64,000 bases of DNA. It comes from an uncultured Eubacteriales bacterium (GTDB lineage: Bacteria > Bacillota > Clostridia > Oscillospirales > CAG-272). Below the pieces are notes generated by a model. That model was not told where the DNA came from, did not search any database, and saw only the letters and a list, made by a program, of their open reading frames with translations. The stretch spans positions 62,001 through 126,000 of the forward strand of contig CAKROZ010000002.1 in NCBI GenBank assembly GCA_934373635.1. The letters are read 5' to 3'. The position numbers and the translations under genes are program-made. Below, piece by piece: positions 16,509-23,738 of this stretch. Each line of letters begins with the position of its first letter. The first letter of the stretch is position 1.

Positions 16509-16550
16509 CAGAAAAAACGCGATGCCACGAATGGCACCGCGTTTTTTCTG
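16509..16550 (-). terminator. original tsf terminator, displaced by the element
   Basis: CAGAAAAAACGCG and CGCGTTTTTTCTG flank TGCCA/TGGCA in a strong hairpin. It lies just beyond the displaced tsf tail (16556-16703), so it is most simply the ancestral end of the rpsB-tsf operon. Confidence 0.75.
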
Positions 16551-16555
16551 TACCG

Positions 16556-16703
16556 AAATCAGCCTTTGACCATCTTTTCGATTTCGGCGGCGAAGTCTTC
16601 TTCTCTCTTCTGAAGTCCCTCGCCCTTGTCGTAACGGACATAGCCTGTCACCTTGATGTGACCGCCGAGCTCTTTCTCTTCGGCGGCGACATACTTCGCG
16701 ACC
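16556..16703 (-). repeat. displaced copy of the tsf 3' end (left attachment-site repeat)
   Basis: These 148 bases match the functional tsf end at 18951-19098 with three differences (16583, 16616 and 16673), all silent. The minus-strand reading gives VAKYVAAEEKELGG and so on to EKMVKG and a stop, identical to EF-Ts. No start is present. The match stops sharply at 16703. The 30 bases 16674-16703 are identical in both copies and are the likeliest recombination core. Confidence 0.9.
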
Positions 16704-16707
16704 TAAA

Positions 16708-17034
16708 CTATTTTTTAAAATACATTGCTACTAAAAACACTATTACTGCAACAATTAACAATATCGAGATTATGTATGATATTTGATTTGCCTTTTGTTG
16801 GTTGTTTAATTTTTGTTGTGAAGAATCATCGTTAATCGATATGCTACCGTTCTCTTTGTTTGAAAAGTTTTCCTGCTTTTGTTTTATTGCTTCAATAATC
16901 GCTTGTGTTCTAACATCTTGCTGAATATTATCTTGACTTTTTCCAGCCTGTTTGCCTAACCCGCCAATTATCGAGAATATGATTTTCAAAAAACAAATGC
17001 AAATGATAACTATTATAATAAATAAGAGTATCAT
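16708..17034 (-). CDS. hypothetical two-span membrane protein of the tsf element
   Basis: I do not recognise this 108-residue protein. It has a hydrophobic N-terminal segment (about residues 1-26, rich in Ile and Phe), a polar Gln/Asn/Lys-rich middle of about 55 residues, and a second membrane segment near the C-terminus (ISYIISILLIVAVIVFLVAM) ending in YFKK. Both ends would therefore be in the membrane with the polar loop on one side. Its ATG follows directly on the stop codon of the lipoprotein gene, so translation is probably coupled. It ends 4 bases from the displaced tsf tail. It is AT-rich like the rest of the element, unlike the host flanks. Confidence 0.7.
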   Translation of the reverse strand: MILLFIIIVIICICFLKIIFSIIGGLGKQAGKSQDNIQQDVRTQAIIEAIKQKQENFSNKENGSISINDDSSQQKLNNQQKANQISYIISILLIVAVIVFLVAMYFKK

Positions 17035-17427
17035 TTAATTCCACTTAACCTCACTTATTCCACAGTTAACAATACCGCATCCGTATTGAGATTCATATAT
17101 ATTGAAAGATCTAAATGTGACGGTTTCTCCAGCTTCAATTGTTCCAACATATCTAGCACCTGTATATCTTTGCATACTACCTTGATCAAAATAATAATAA
17201 TAAACTTCCACATTATTAGCAGCCTTGTCTCCGTTGTTATAAATCTCTGCTTGGATAAAATAAAAATTCGACATTGCATTCCATTTTAGTGTAGGAGTTC
17301 CAACCAAACAAGATGCTTTTCTTCCTGTAACTTCGTCCAAAAGACCACAAGAAGAAACATTTACTAATATGCCTAAAAGCAGTACTATTATAATAAAAAT
17401 GGATATATGGTGTTTTTTCATGATCAA
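17035..17427 (-). CDS. hypothetical lipoprotein of the tsf element
   Basis: This is a 130-residue exported protein of unknown function. It has a charged start MIMKKHH, a hydrophobic stretch IFIIIVLLLGILVNV and the lipobox VSSC (lipidated Cys about residue 27). The mature part contains a pattern (FYFIQAEIYNNGDKAANNVEVYYYYFD, then IEAGETVTF) that looks like a small immunoglobulin-like beta sandwich of the FxLYD type, followed by Cys-rich CGIVNCGI. It overlaps the upstream small gene by four bases (ATGA) and abuts the membrane protein gene, so the three form one unit. A role at the cell surface is inferred from the signal only. Confidence 0.72.
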   Translation of the reverse strand: MIMKKHHISIFIIIVLLLGILVNVSSCGLLDEVTGRKASCLVGTPTLKWNAMSNFYFIQAEIYNNGDKAANNVEVYYYYFDQGSMQRYTGARYVGTIEAGETVTFRSFNIYESQYGCGIVNCGISEVKWN

Positions 17428-17735
17428 TACTCTCCTTTTTCATTTATACAATATTTCCGAAATTCTAAAATCAGTTGCTTCTTTTTTTGCATGTCACATT
17501 TGTAAAACATTTTTGGTAGCAATGCTGCAAAATATATATAAGTACATACAATGTCTACGTAAATCAAATAAAATGCATCGTATGTTTTGCTATCTATTTG
17601 CCCCCACCCCTCATACGCTAATTTTTTTGACGTATTTAAAATCTCCTCTTTTTGTGTTTGAATTTCATTTTTCGTCAAAAGTTCAAGCCTATCAGTAAAT
17701 TCTAATGCCTTTTGTTTCCACACTTTTGGATTCAT
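17424..17735 (-). CDS. hypothetical small soluble protein of the tsf element
   Basis: This 103-residue protein is first in the three-gene unit. It has no signal peptide and is mainly helical, charged at both ends (KALEFTDRLELLTKNEIQTQKEEI; KKKQLILEFRKYC) with an aromatic centre (TYDAFYLIYVDIVCTYIYFAALL) that may be membrane-associated. GAGG lies upstream of the ATG, and a minus-strand TATAAT sits at 17757-17762 just ahead with only a weak -35. I recognise no family. Its four-base overlap with the lipoprotein gene suggests coupled expression. Confidence 0.65.
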   Translation of the reverse strand: MNPKVWKQKALEFTDRLELLTKNEIQTQKEEILNTSKKLAYEGWGQIDSKTYDAFYLIYVDIVCTYIYFAALLPKMFYKCDMQKKKQLILEFRKYCINEKGEY

Positions 17736-17758
17736 AAAAACCTCTTTTTTTCATCTAT

Positions 17759-17772
17759 TATAGTAATAGGTG
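17759..17772. repeat. 14-bp inverted repeat, arm 1 (operon promoter side)
   Basis: TATAGTAATAGGTG is the exact reverse complement of 17899-17912. This arm overlaps the likely -10 region of the three-gene unit, so it could be an operator or a recombinase or excisionase binding site. Confidence 0.5.
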
Positions 17773-17898
17773 AAAAAATTGCCTGCACTATTGGCAAAAT
17801 CATACAAGAAAGACATAATATAAATAAAAATATGTCACTTTTTCAAGGAAAGTATTGCATTTTTTCTAAAATTGTGTTATTATAAATATAAATAAATA

Positions 17899-17912
17899 CA
17901 CCTATTACTATA
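17899..17912. repeat. 14-bp inverted repeat, arm 2 (integrase 3' side)
   Basis: CACCTATTACTATA is the inverse partner of 17759-17772 and lies 14 bases beyond the integrase stop codon. Confidence 0.5.
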
Positions 17913-17925
17913 TTTGATGTATTTT

Positions 17926-18867
17926 TTACAAGAGTTGTCCGAGTCGATTCATCATGTCATGTTTATGTGACATGAGACTATGCACATAGCAATTTAATGT
18001 CACATTCGGATTCTTATGCCCAAGGATTTCCGAAAGTGCTTTGACATCTATTCCACACTCCAATGCTCTTGTAGCAAATGTGTGTCTTAAGGCATGGAAA
18101 CCACGATGCGGAATACATAGATGTCTTAATAGAAGCGAAAAACTATACTGATAGGAACGCACTGAGACAGGAAATGCTCCAGTGCTTTTCTTTTTCCCAC
18201 ATATAACCCACGAAGATTTGACCTTCTTCTTTTGCTCGCGAAGAAGTGGTAGTAGTTGTTTTGGAATTGGCACTATACGACAAGAAGATGGAGTCTTTGG
18301 CGTATCTATCAGGTAGCAAATCCGCCCATCCTTTCGACCATCGTAACAGCTTTTGTTTATAAACAATTCGCCTTTTATAAAGTCGATATCTTCCCATTTT
18401 AAAGCAAGCAATTCTCCAATACGAAGTCCTGTATAAAGAGCAAGAATAACGCCAAACATTTTGGAGCGGTGGTCAGCCAATACCGCATGCTCAATCGCTC
18501 TTTGTTCTTTTTCGGTAAAACAATCAATCTTCCTTTCTACAGTTTTTGGTCGCTTGATTCTATTTGCGGTGTACGACGAAAGCCAGCCAAGTCGAAAAGC
18601 TGCTTTCAGTGCGCTTTGTACCACAGTGATGATCGCATTTACAGTATTTGCCGACAAGCCGCTCCCTGTACGAAGGTTCCCTTGACAGCAAAGATGAGCT
18701 ATCATCTTTTGCAATATCGCTGGAGTGATCTCTGGAAGTTCCAATTCTCCCAAATAAGGCGTTAGATGATTTGTCACGATTTCGCTATAACGAGTGAATG
18801 TTCGTGCTTTGGCGGTTGGTTTTATTTCCTCGGATAACCACAAGGGCAGCCAATCTTTCATTTTCAT
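17926..18867 (-). CDS. int: tyrosine recombinase (integrase) of the tsf element
   Basis: This 313-residue site-specific recombinase has an N-terminal SAM-like DNA-binding domain (about residues 3-100) and a catalytic domain with all the expected residues. These are Arg149 in TGLRIGE, Lys191 in the beta-hairpin, His258-x-x-Arg261 in HALRHTFA, His284 in LGH and Tyr294 in NCYVHS. It should be active. AAAGGAAT lies before the ATG. It starts 84 bases after the tsf stop codon with a terminator in between, and I see no promoter, so expression probably depends on read-through from tsf or, in the circular form, on the cargo operon running into it. It surely catalyses insertion into the tsf 3' end. Confidence 0.93.
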   Translation of the reverse strand: MKMKDWLPLWLSEEIKPTAKARTFTRYSEIVTNHLTPYLGELELPEITPAILQKMIAHLCCQGNLRTGSGLSANTVNAIITVVQSALKAAFRLGWLSSYTANRIKRPKTVERKIDCFTEKEQRAIEHAVLADHRSKMFGVILALYTGLRIGELLALKWEDIDFIKGELFINKSCYDGRKDGRICYLIDTPKTPSSCRIVPIPKQLLPLLREQKKKVKSSWVICGKKKSTGAFPVSVRSYQYSFSLLLRHLCIPHRGFHALRHTFATRALECGIDVKALSEILGHKNPNVTLNCYVHSLMSHKHDMMNRLGQLL

Positions 18868-18901
18868 TTTTTATTCCTTTCTTGATTCTGTTAAACAACA
18901 T

Positions 18902-18935
18902 AAAAAAGCGGAGCCCTCACGGGTTCCGCTCTTTT
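18902..18935 (-). terminator. element-borne terminator after the functional tsf end
   Basis: AAAAAAGCGGAgCCC pairs with GGGtTCCGCTcTTTT. In the minus direction it follows the tsf stop codon and replaces the displaced native terminator at 16509-16550. Confidence 0.75.
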
Positions 18936-18950
18936 ATTTAATTAAATAGA

Positions 18951-19098
18951 AAATCAGCCTTTGACCATCTTTTCGATCTCGGCGGCGAAGTCTTCTTCTC
19001 TCTTCTGAAGGCCCTCGCCCTTGTCGTAACGGACATAGCCTGTCACCTTGATGTGACCGCCGAGCTCCTTCTCTTCGGCGGCGACATACTTCGCGACC
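18951..19098 (-). repeat. functional tsf 3' end (right attachment-site repeat)
   Basis: This is the partner of 16556-16703. The part from about 18951 to 19068 holds the three silent differences and is probably element DNA. The 30 bases 19069-19098 are identical to 16674-16703. Confidence 0.9.
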
Positions 19099-19874
19099 GT
19101 GAGGGAGTCGTCCTTGACATAGAGCTGATCCATGAGGCAGTTCGTCTCATAGAATTTACCGAGTCTGCCCTCGACGATCTTCTCGAGAACGGGCTTCGGC
19201 TTATTCGCCATCTTGGGATCCTGCTGCATCTGCTTGATGAGGATCTCTTTCTCCTCGGCAAGCACCTCGGCGGGAACCGCCTCGCGGTTCAGGTACTGAA
19301 CGGGCATTGCCGCCGCCTGAAGAGCGATGTTTTTCGCGAATTCGGCAAAGCCTGCCTTATCCGCAACATCGGTATCAAAGGAAATGATGACGCCCGTCAT
19401 ACCGAGACCGTGAATGTAGGTCGAAACGGTGCCTTCCACCACGGTGAAGCGGCGGATCGACAGCTTTTCGCCGATCTTATAGGTATTCTCCGCAAGGGCA
19501 TCCTTGACGAGTCCCTCGCCGTTTGCCATCTTGCACTCCATGAGTGCGTCGATGTCGGCGGGTTTCGATGCGATGATCGTCTTCAGGATCTCCTTGACAA
19601 ACTGCTGGAAGACCGCGTTTTTCGCAACGAAGTCGGTCTCCGAGTTGACCTCGACGATCGCCGTGGTGTTGCCCTCGGTCATAATGTCGACAAGGCCTTC
19701 TGCCGCGATGCGATTCGCCTTCTTCGCGGTCGCCGCCATACCCTTCTCGCGAAGGATCTTGATCGCCGCCTCGAAGTCGCCGTTTGCGTCCTTCAGCGCA
19801 TTTTTGCAATCCATCATGCCGCAGCCAGTCTGTTTTCTCAGCTCTGCGACGTCTTTTGCCGAAAAATCTGCCAT
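18954..19874 (-). CDS. tsf: translation elongation factor EF-Ts
   Basis: This 306-residue protein is the nucleotide exchange factor that recycles EF-Tu-GDP. It begins MADFSAKDVAELRKQTGCGMMD, the UBA-like N-terminal domain, and shows the EF-Tu contact motif TDFVAKN and the later core. It is downstream of rpsB in the usual order with 38 bases between them. Its last 49 codons lie in the repeat 18951-19098 and come, at least in part, from the integrated element. The encoded residues are the same as in the displaced tail. The usual pyrH and frr do not follow, because the element and a tRNA-bearing region are there instead. Confidence 0.97.
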   Translation of the reverse strand: MADFSAKDVAELRKQTGCGMMDCKNALKDANGDFEAAIKILREKGMAATAKKANRIAAEGLVDIMTEGNTTAIVEVNSETDFVAKNAVFQQFVKEILKTIIASKPADIDALMECKMANGEGLVKDALAENTYKIGEKLSIRRFTVVEGTVSTYIHGLGMTGVIISFDTDVADKAGFAEFAKNIALQAAAMPVQYLNREAVPAEVLAEEKEILIKQMQQDPKMANKPKPVLEKIVEGRLGKFYETNCLMDQLYVKDDSLTVAKYVAAEEKELGGHIKVTGYVRYDKGEGLQKREEDFAAEIEKMVKG

Positions 19875-19912
19875 TTTTTCTTCTCCTTATCGTTGATAGA
19901 ATGAGGAAGGAC

Positions 19913-20653
19913 TTACGCCTCGGCGTCGTCCGCGCTCTCCTCGGCCTCTGCCTCGGGAGCTTCTTCCTGTACGCCGCCGCGTGCCGCGATCACGGCATCG
20001 GCAAGAGAGGAAGCGATGAGCTTGATCGCACGGATCGCGTCATCGTTACCGGGAATGATATAGTCTGCGTCATCGGGATCGCAGTTCGTGTCGACGATGG
20101 CGATGACCGGAATGCCCAGCTTCTTTGCTTCCAGCACGGCGTTTCTTTCCTTGCGGGTATCTACGATAAACACGGCGGAAGGAAGGGTATCCATCTCTTT
20201 GATACCGCCGTATGCCTTCTCGAGGTCCTCGATCTCTTTCATCTTCTTCGCGACTTCCTTCTTCGGAAGAAGGTCGAAGGTGCCGTCCGCCTGCATCTTC
20301 TCAAGGTCCTTCAGACGCTTGATGGACTTACGGATGGTGTGGAAGTTCGTGAGCATACCGCCGGGCCAACGGACGTTCACGTAGAACATGCCGCATCTCG
20401 TGGCTTCCTCACGCATGGTCTCCGCCGCCTGCTTTTTCGTACCGACGAAGAGCAGCGTGCCGCCCTCCTGCGCCATCTCGTTGACGAAATTGTACGCTTC
20501 CTCAAACTTCTTGACGGTCTTCTGAAGGTCGACGATGTGGATTCCGTTTCTCTGGGTGAAGATGTACTCCGCCATCTTCGGGTTCCACTTCTTGGTCGGG
20601 TGACCGAAGTGAACGCCTGCTTCAAGCAACTGCTTGATCGTGATTTCGAACAT
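19913..20653 (-). CDS. rpsB: 30S ribosomal protein S2
   Basis: This 246-residue small-subunit protein reads MFEITIKQLLEAGVHFGHPT at the N-terminus and continues with FVGTKKQAAETMREEA, RWPGGMLTNF and the C-terminal IIPGNDDAIRAIKLIA, all S2 hallmarks, with an acidic tail. The ATG at 20653 is preferred because AAGGAGG lies 9 bases before it; the ATG two codons earlier (20659) sits only three bases after that site. It is the first gene of the rpsB-tsf operon. Confidence 0.96.
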   Translation of the reverse strand: MFEITIKQLLEAGVHFGHPTKKWNPKMAEYIFTQRNGIHIVDLQKTVKKFEEAYNFVNEMAQEGGTLLFVGTKKQAAETMREEATRCGMFYVNVRWPGGMLTNFHTIRKSIKRLKDLEKMQADGTFDLLPKKEVAKKMKEIEDLEKAYGGIKEMDTLPSAVFIVDTRKERNAVLEAKKLGIPVIAIVDTNCDPDDADYIIPGNDDAIRAIKLIASSLADAVIAARGGVQEEAPEAEAEESADDAEA

Positions 20654-20766
20654 TTTCATGTTCCTCCTTGGTTTTTCCGCCATAGCGTTTCCGCACTGCG
20701 ACTCATAAGAGCACCGGCAATGCCCACGACGCTATGTGAGATATAATGTCCGTGCTTTCGCACAGC
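20654..20766 (-). promoter_or_regulatory. rpsB leader, possibly structured
   Basis: The promoter gives rpsB a leader of about 113 bases. It contains the short hairpin GTGCGAAAGCAC and further GC-rich pairings. S2 leaders bind S2 in other bacteria, but I cannot identify the known motif here. Confidence 0.3.
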
Positions 20767-20772
20767 CTTAAA

Positions 20773-20801
20773 ATTATATCGTATTTTAAGAGAAATGTCA
20801 A
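20773..20801 (-). promoter_or_regulatory. consensus promoter for rpsB-tsf
   Basis: Minus-strand TTGACA (20796-20801) and TATAAT (20773-20778) with a 17-base spacer. Confidence 0.88.
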
Positions 20802-20916
20802 GCGGATGCGCAAAAAAAGAAAAAGTTTACAAAAAGTTCATGGATCCGAGAGTGAGCACACACCCGAAACGTGCCGAAGAAGGAACAACCCCGCACCGCA
20901 AGCCGCTCTCTCTCCC

Positions 20917-20940
20917 ATTCTTAATTCATAATTCATAATT
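20917..20940. repeat. AATTATGAATT intergenic repeat, copy 2
   Basis: The minus strand reads AATTATGAATTATGAATTAAG, the same family as at 63059-63092. It abuts the M14 peptidase stop codon. Confidence 0.6.
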
Positions 20941-21843
20941 TTACAACATCGTTCCGAAGCGGAAGAGTGCGGGAAGGACGCGGCGGCGGAGGGCGGGGTA
21001 ATCCGTCAGGGGCAAGGGATTCTTCCCCTTCCCGACCTCGAGGGTATAGGAGGGGATACCGAGCACGTCACCCGCGTAATCGGTCAATCCGCCGTACGCC
21101 GAGAGCCCCTCGGGTGTCCCGATCGGGTAGGCGAGTGCGCGGGAGAGACGGCGGGCAATGCGTCCCGTGCGGGCGTCGCCGCGTGGGGCGAAATACAGCT
21201 CCTCCCCCTGCGAATGCAGGGTAATGACCGCCGCCGGCATCGCGGTGCGGAGGAAGGAGGCGACGGCGTGTGTCTCCGGCTCGCTCTCGGGATACTCGCC
21301 CGAATAGCGCGTGGCGCCCGCCGTGATCCCTTCTTCCCTCTCGAGACGTTTATAGGCGGCATAGCCGCGGTCGTAGTTATGATTGAGGTCGACGCCGCGG
21401 GCATTTGCCTGCCACAAGGAGAAGTCACCGCCTGACATCCGCATCTGCCTTTCATAGAGGGGCGTCTGCTCGATGCCGCCGCACGCGAGGCGAGTTCCGT
21501 CCGGATTCAGGTTCGGAATCACGGTAAATGTAAAGTTTTGTAGCAAGAATTCGGCATTGATGCCTTCTATCGCTGTTTTTTCTTCTTCGCTTCTTGCGAG
21601 CGTCAGGATGAAGTCCATCAACAGATAGGAGGTGATCCATTCGAGTGCGTGATGGGTCCCTACGTAAAAAAGTCTGCGGCGTCCGTGACCGAGCTCTGCC
21701 GCGGGAATATCCCGTCCGAGCAGACTTTTCGCAAAGCGGGTGACGCGGAGCTTCGGGTAGGCGTCCTCCGCCGCGCGGAAAAAGTCCTCGTAGGTATCGC
21801 CCGTCGGGGGCAGGTCGGGGCGAAAGAATTCTTCGGGTTTCAT
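20941..21843 (-). CDS. M14 family zinc carboxypeptidase (gamma-D-glutamyl-meso-DAP peptidase like)
   Basis: This is a 300-residue metallocarboxypeptidase of family M14, the group that includes endopeptidase I enzymes cutting gamma-D-Glu-meso-DAP bonds in peptidoglycan fragments. The zinc ligands are seen in HALEW (His65, Glu68) and in the LHSQGEE segment; NPDG and the substrate-binding DLNHNYDRG lie between, and YTLEVGKG carries the catalytic glutamate. There is no LysM domain or signal peptide, so the likely substrate is recycled muropeptide in the cytosol. The ATG at 21843, after AGGAGGAGA, is chosen over 21915. The peptidoglycan role is inferred from the family. Confidence 0.82.
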   Translation of the reverse strand: MKPEEFFRPDLPPTGDTYEDFFRAAEDAYPKLRVTRFAKSLLGRDIPAAELGHGRRRLFYVGTHHALEWITSYLLMDFILTLARSEEEKTAIEGINAEFLLQNFTFTVIPNLNPDGTRLACGGIEQTPLYERQMRMSGGDFSLWQANARGVDLNHNYDRGYAAYKRLEREEGITAGATRYSGEYPESEPETHAVASFLRTAMPAAVITLHSQGEELYFAPRGDARTGRIARRLSRALAYPIGTPEGLSAYGGLTDYAGDVLGIPSYTLEVGKGKNPLPLTDYPALRRRVLPALFRFGTML

Positions 21844-21956
21844 GAGCGTCTCCTCCTTTTTTTCTTTTCCCTCTTGCAATTCTATGCGGAATATGGTACA
21901 ATGGGGACAATTCAACGATGATTTCGAACCGCCCTCGGACGGAGAAAGGAGATTTT

Positions 21957-22712
21957 ATGACGCGTGCGTTCCGGCGTCTTTCGCTTGTTTCCTTTTTGTC
22001 ATTCTCCTTTTTTCATCTGGCGCTCTTTTCCGCCTATTATCTGATCTCCGTCTACACGGCGGACAAGGTACTGATCTACGCCGTGTATTTTCTTTCGAAT
22101 TTCGTCTCCTGTCTTCTGCCGACGATGGCGTGCGCGGGGATGCTCGCCTGCTTTCGGTGTGCGGGACGGGGAGCGGCGCTGATCTTCGGCGGGGTGCTCG
22201 CGCTCTCGCGCATCTTCTACGAGATCCCCGTGCGCACCTACGGGTTGCTTGCCGAGGGGTTTGACACGGGACACGCGATCCTGTTTTCCTCCCTGATCTC
22301 TCTCGGTGTGGCGCTCGCGTATTTTGTCGCGTTCGTGCTTCTCTTTTTGCTTGCGACGCTCCTGTTCTCGAAGAAGAACGGGAAAGCCGACGCGCACCTT
22401 TCCCTGACCGACCGTGCGGGCGGCGCCTTTGCGCTCGACTGTCCTCTCCCCTTTGCGCTCTTCCCTGCGGTGCTTCTTCTGTTCGGCATCGGGCTTGTGC
22501 GGGAGACGGTAGAAACCGTGACCTTCTTCCTCGGGGTATCGGGCATCTACACGACGGGGGAAATTCTCTATCTTGTGGCGCGTTACTTCTTTTTGGTTCT
22601 GATGCCGGTGCTTTTACAGCCGATCGGGGTCGCCTATGCCGCGCGGGTGGCGCTCACGCTTTCCGATGAAGATACTGACAATTCTCTGCCGAAGGGCAAG
22701 AAAGAAGATTAA
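21957..22712 (+). CDS. hypothetical polytopic membrane protein
   Basis: I recognise no family for this 251-residue protein. It has about six to seven hydrophobic segments separated by short loops, with a break of charged residues (LFSKKNGKADAHLSLTDRAGG) near residues 150-170, and ends in an acidic/lysine tail (DEDTDNSLPKGKKED). GAGAAAGGAGA precedes the ATG at 21957; the frame upstream to 21918 lacks a better site. It is divergent from the M14 gene. A 41-residue open frame follows three bases after its stop. Confidence 0.6.
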   Translation: MTRAFRRLSLVSFLSFSFFHLALFSAYYLISVYTADKVLIYAVYFLSNFVSCLLPTMACAGMLACFRCAGRGAALIFGGVLALSRIFYEIPVRTYGLLAEGFDTGHAILFSSLISLGVALAYFVAFVLLFLLATLLFSKKNGKADAHLSLTDRAGGAFALDCPLPFALFPAVLLLFGIGLVRETVETVTFFLGVSGIYTTGEILYLVARYFFLVLMPVLLQPIGVAYAARVALTLSDEDTDNSLPKGKKED

Positions 22713-22715
22713 GCT

Positions 22716-22841
22716 GTGAAACACGAACCCATTCCGCTTCGGAATTCCGAAGCACCGCGAATGCTCGCGGGAAGCGAGACCCCTTACATCTCGCGCCGGG
22801 GCGAGTGGGTCGTTGCATGGCTCTCGGAGCTCGGCTTCTGA
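22716..22841 (+). CDS. possible small protein (41 residues)
   Basis: A GTG-started frame follows the membrane protein stop by three bases and reads VKHEPIPLRNSEAPRML then AGSETPYISRRGEWVVAWLSELGF. It is continuous to a TGA just before a strong terminator. The ribosome binding site (AAAGAAGA) is weak. I recognise nothing in it, but the close packing between a gene and a terminator favours a real gene. Confidence 0.4.
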   Translation: MKHEPIPLRNSEAPRMLAGSETPYISRRGEWVVAWLSELGF

Positions 22842-22852
22842 CGCGGACTTCA

Positions 22853-22908
22853 CAAAAAGAACCCCGACGGGACGGCACCTTGCGTGCCCCCTGTCGGGGT
22901 TCTTTTTG
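22853..22908. terminator. strong, probably bidirectional terminator
   Basis: AAAAAGAACCCCGACgGG and CCtGTCGGGGTTCTTTTT pair between convergent genes. Confidence 0.85.
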
Positions 22909-22923
22909 TAAGAGATGTGAAAA

Positions 22924-23532
22924 TTACTCTACGATAGGATCGTGCATAAGGTCTTCATGGAAGTTGGCTCTCGCCATGGCGTGATAGGGCATGACCCAAA
23001 GGGTACCGACGCCGAGGCAGAGGGCGCCGACGATCCACCAACCGAGAAAGGAGAGATCGAGGCAGAAGAGGCTCCCCTTCTTGCCGCGCATGATCCGCTC
23101 GCTCTCGTCGAGGCAACGCTTCCAATCCCACTCGGGATTCTCCATCGCGAGGTAGTAGGACTGCGAATACGCATACGCCTTGATGATACCGGGAACGATG
23201 AAGAGAAGCGTCCAAAGAATGGTGAAGAGGTTGCGCATCAAGCCGAGCAGAAGCGCGCTACCCGCCCTGTCCTTCGCTACCGGAAGGTCGTTAAAGTCGA
23301 CCTCGGTGCCGCCGTGCACGAGCTTCATGCAGATGGTCGTGACACCGATCATGAAGAATCCTTCAAGAAGGAAGACCAGAATGGCGCCGGCGCCGTAGCT
23401 CGAAGCCGTAAGCACCGAGGTAACGGCGGTGTAGATCAGAGCGATAAGGACGCCGTAGAGCCACGTAGTGCCGAAAATTTTTCCGCCGAGCTGTTCTCTC
23501 GCGAGAGCGCGATATTCAGTTGAAGTTTTCAT
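22924..23532 (-). CDS. DUF975 family membrane protein
   Basis: This 202-residue membrane protein matches the DUF975 pattern. It opens with MKTSTEYRALAREQLGGK, then has several membrane spans, then the segment VPGIIKAYAYSQSYYLAMENPEWDWKR (quoted from about residues 112-138 in pieces) and SERIMRGKKGSLFCLDLSFLGWW that mark the family. Its function is unknown. The ATG at 23532 follows GGAGGAAAT. It is a single gene with the winged-helix regulator divergent on the other side. Confidence 0.85.
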   Translation of the reverse strand: MKTSTEYRALAREQLGGKIFGTTWLYGVLIALIYTAVTSVLTASSYGAGAILVFLLEGFFMIGVTTICMKLVHGGTEVDFNDLPVAKDRAGSALLLGLMRNLFTILWTLLFIVPGIIKAYAYSQSYYLAMENPEWDWKRCLDESERIMRGKKGSLFCLDLSFLGWWIVGALCLGVGTLWVMPYHAMARANFHEDLMHDPIVE

Positions 23533-23668
23533 CAAACATTTCCTCCGAAATTGTTTTTACAACGGTATTGTAACACAAGAACATAGATATGTCAAGGGGG
23601 ATAAAAATATTCCCTCATGTTTCCCGCGTTCTCTCGCGTATTTTCGCACGCGCGCGTGGAGTCGGGGG

Positions 23669-23697
23669 TTGACAAAGGCGTGATCTTGCGGTATAAT
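23669..23697 (+). promoter_or_regulatory. consensus promoter for the winged-helix regulator and addB
   Basis: TTGACA (23669-23674) and TATAAT (23692-23697) with a 17-base spacer, 41 bases before the start. Confidence 0.85.
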
Positions 23698-23738
23698 AGG
23701 CTTGGAATTCTAATTTATTAGGAAGTGAGGGGATTCGG

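Larger units (their letters stand above)
16704..19098. mobile_element. 2.4 kb integrative element in the 3' end of tsf
   Basis: This is an AT-rich island in GC-rich flanks, bounded by 148-base direct repeats of the tsf 3' end (16556-16703 and 18951-19098). It encodes a tyrosine recombinase next to the functional tsf end and three small genes of unknown function, all on the minus strand. The element brings its own tsf tail and its own terminator, so the EF-Ts protein is intact and unchanged after insertion. No excisionase, replication, relaxase, capsid or known defence gene can be seen, so it resembles a minimal integrative cassette or a decayed relic of a larger element. Inferred excision would rejoin the displaced tail at 16556-16703 with tsf. 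The boundaries are directly visible; mobility itself is inferred. Confidence 0.88.

Noticed and set aside
16556..16703. Displaced tsf tail as an independent gene
   Set aside because: It has no start and equals the last 49 codons of tsf, so it is a repeat.
16708..17735. Cargo genes as a toxin-antitoxin system
   Set aside because: No small basic toxin plus acidic antitoxin pattern; a lipoprotein and a two-span protein do not fit.
17759..17912. Inverted repeat as element ends (terminal inverted repeats)
   Set aside because: The element boundaries are the direct repeats at the tsf ends; this repeat is internal.
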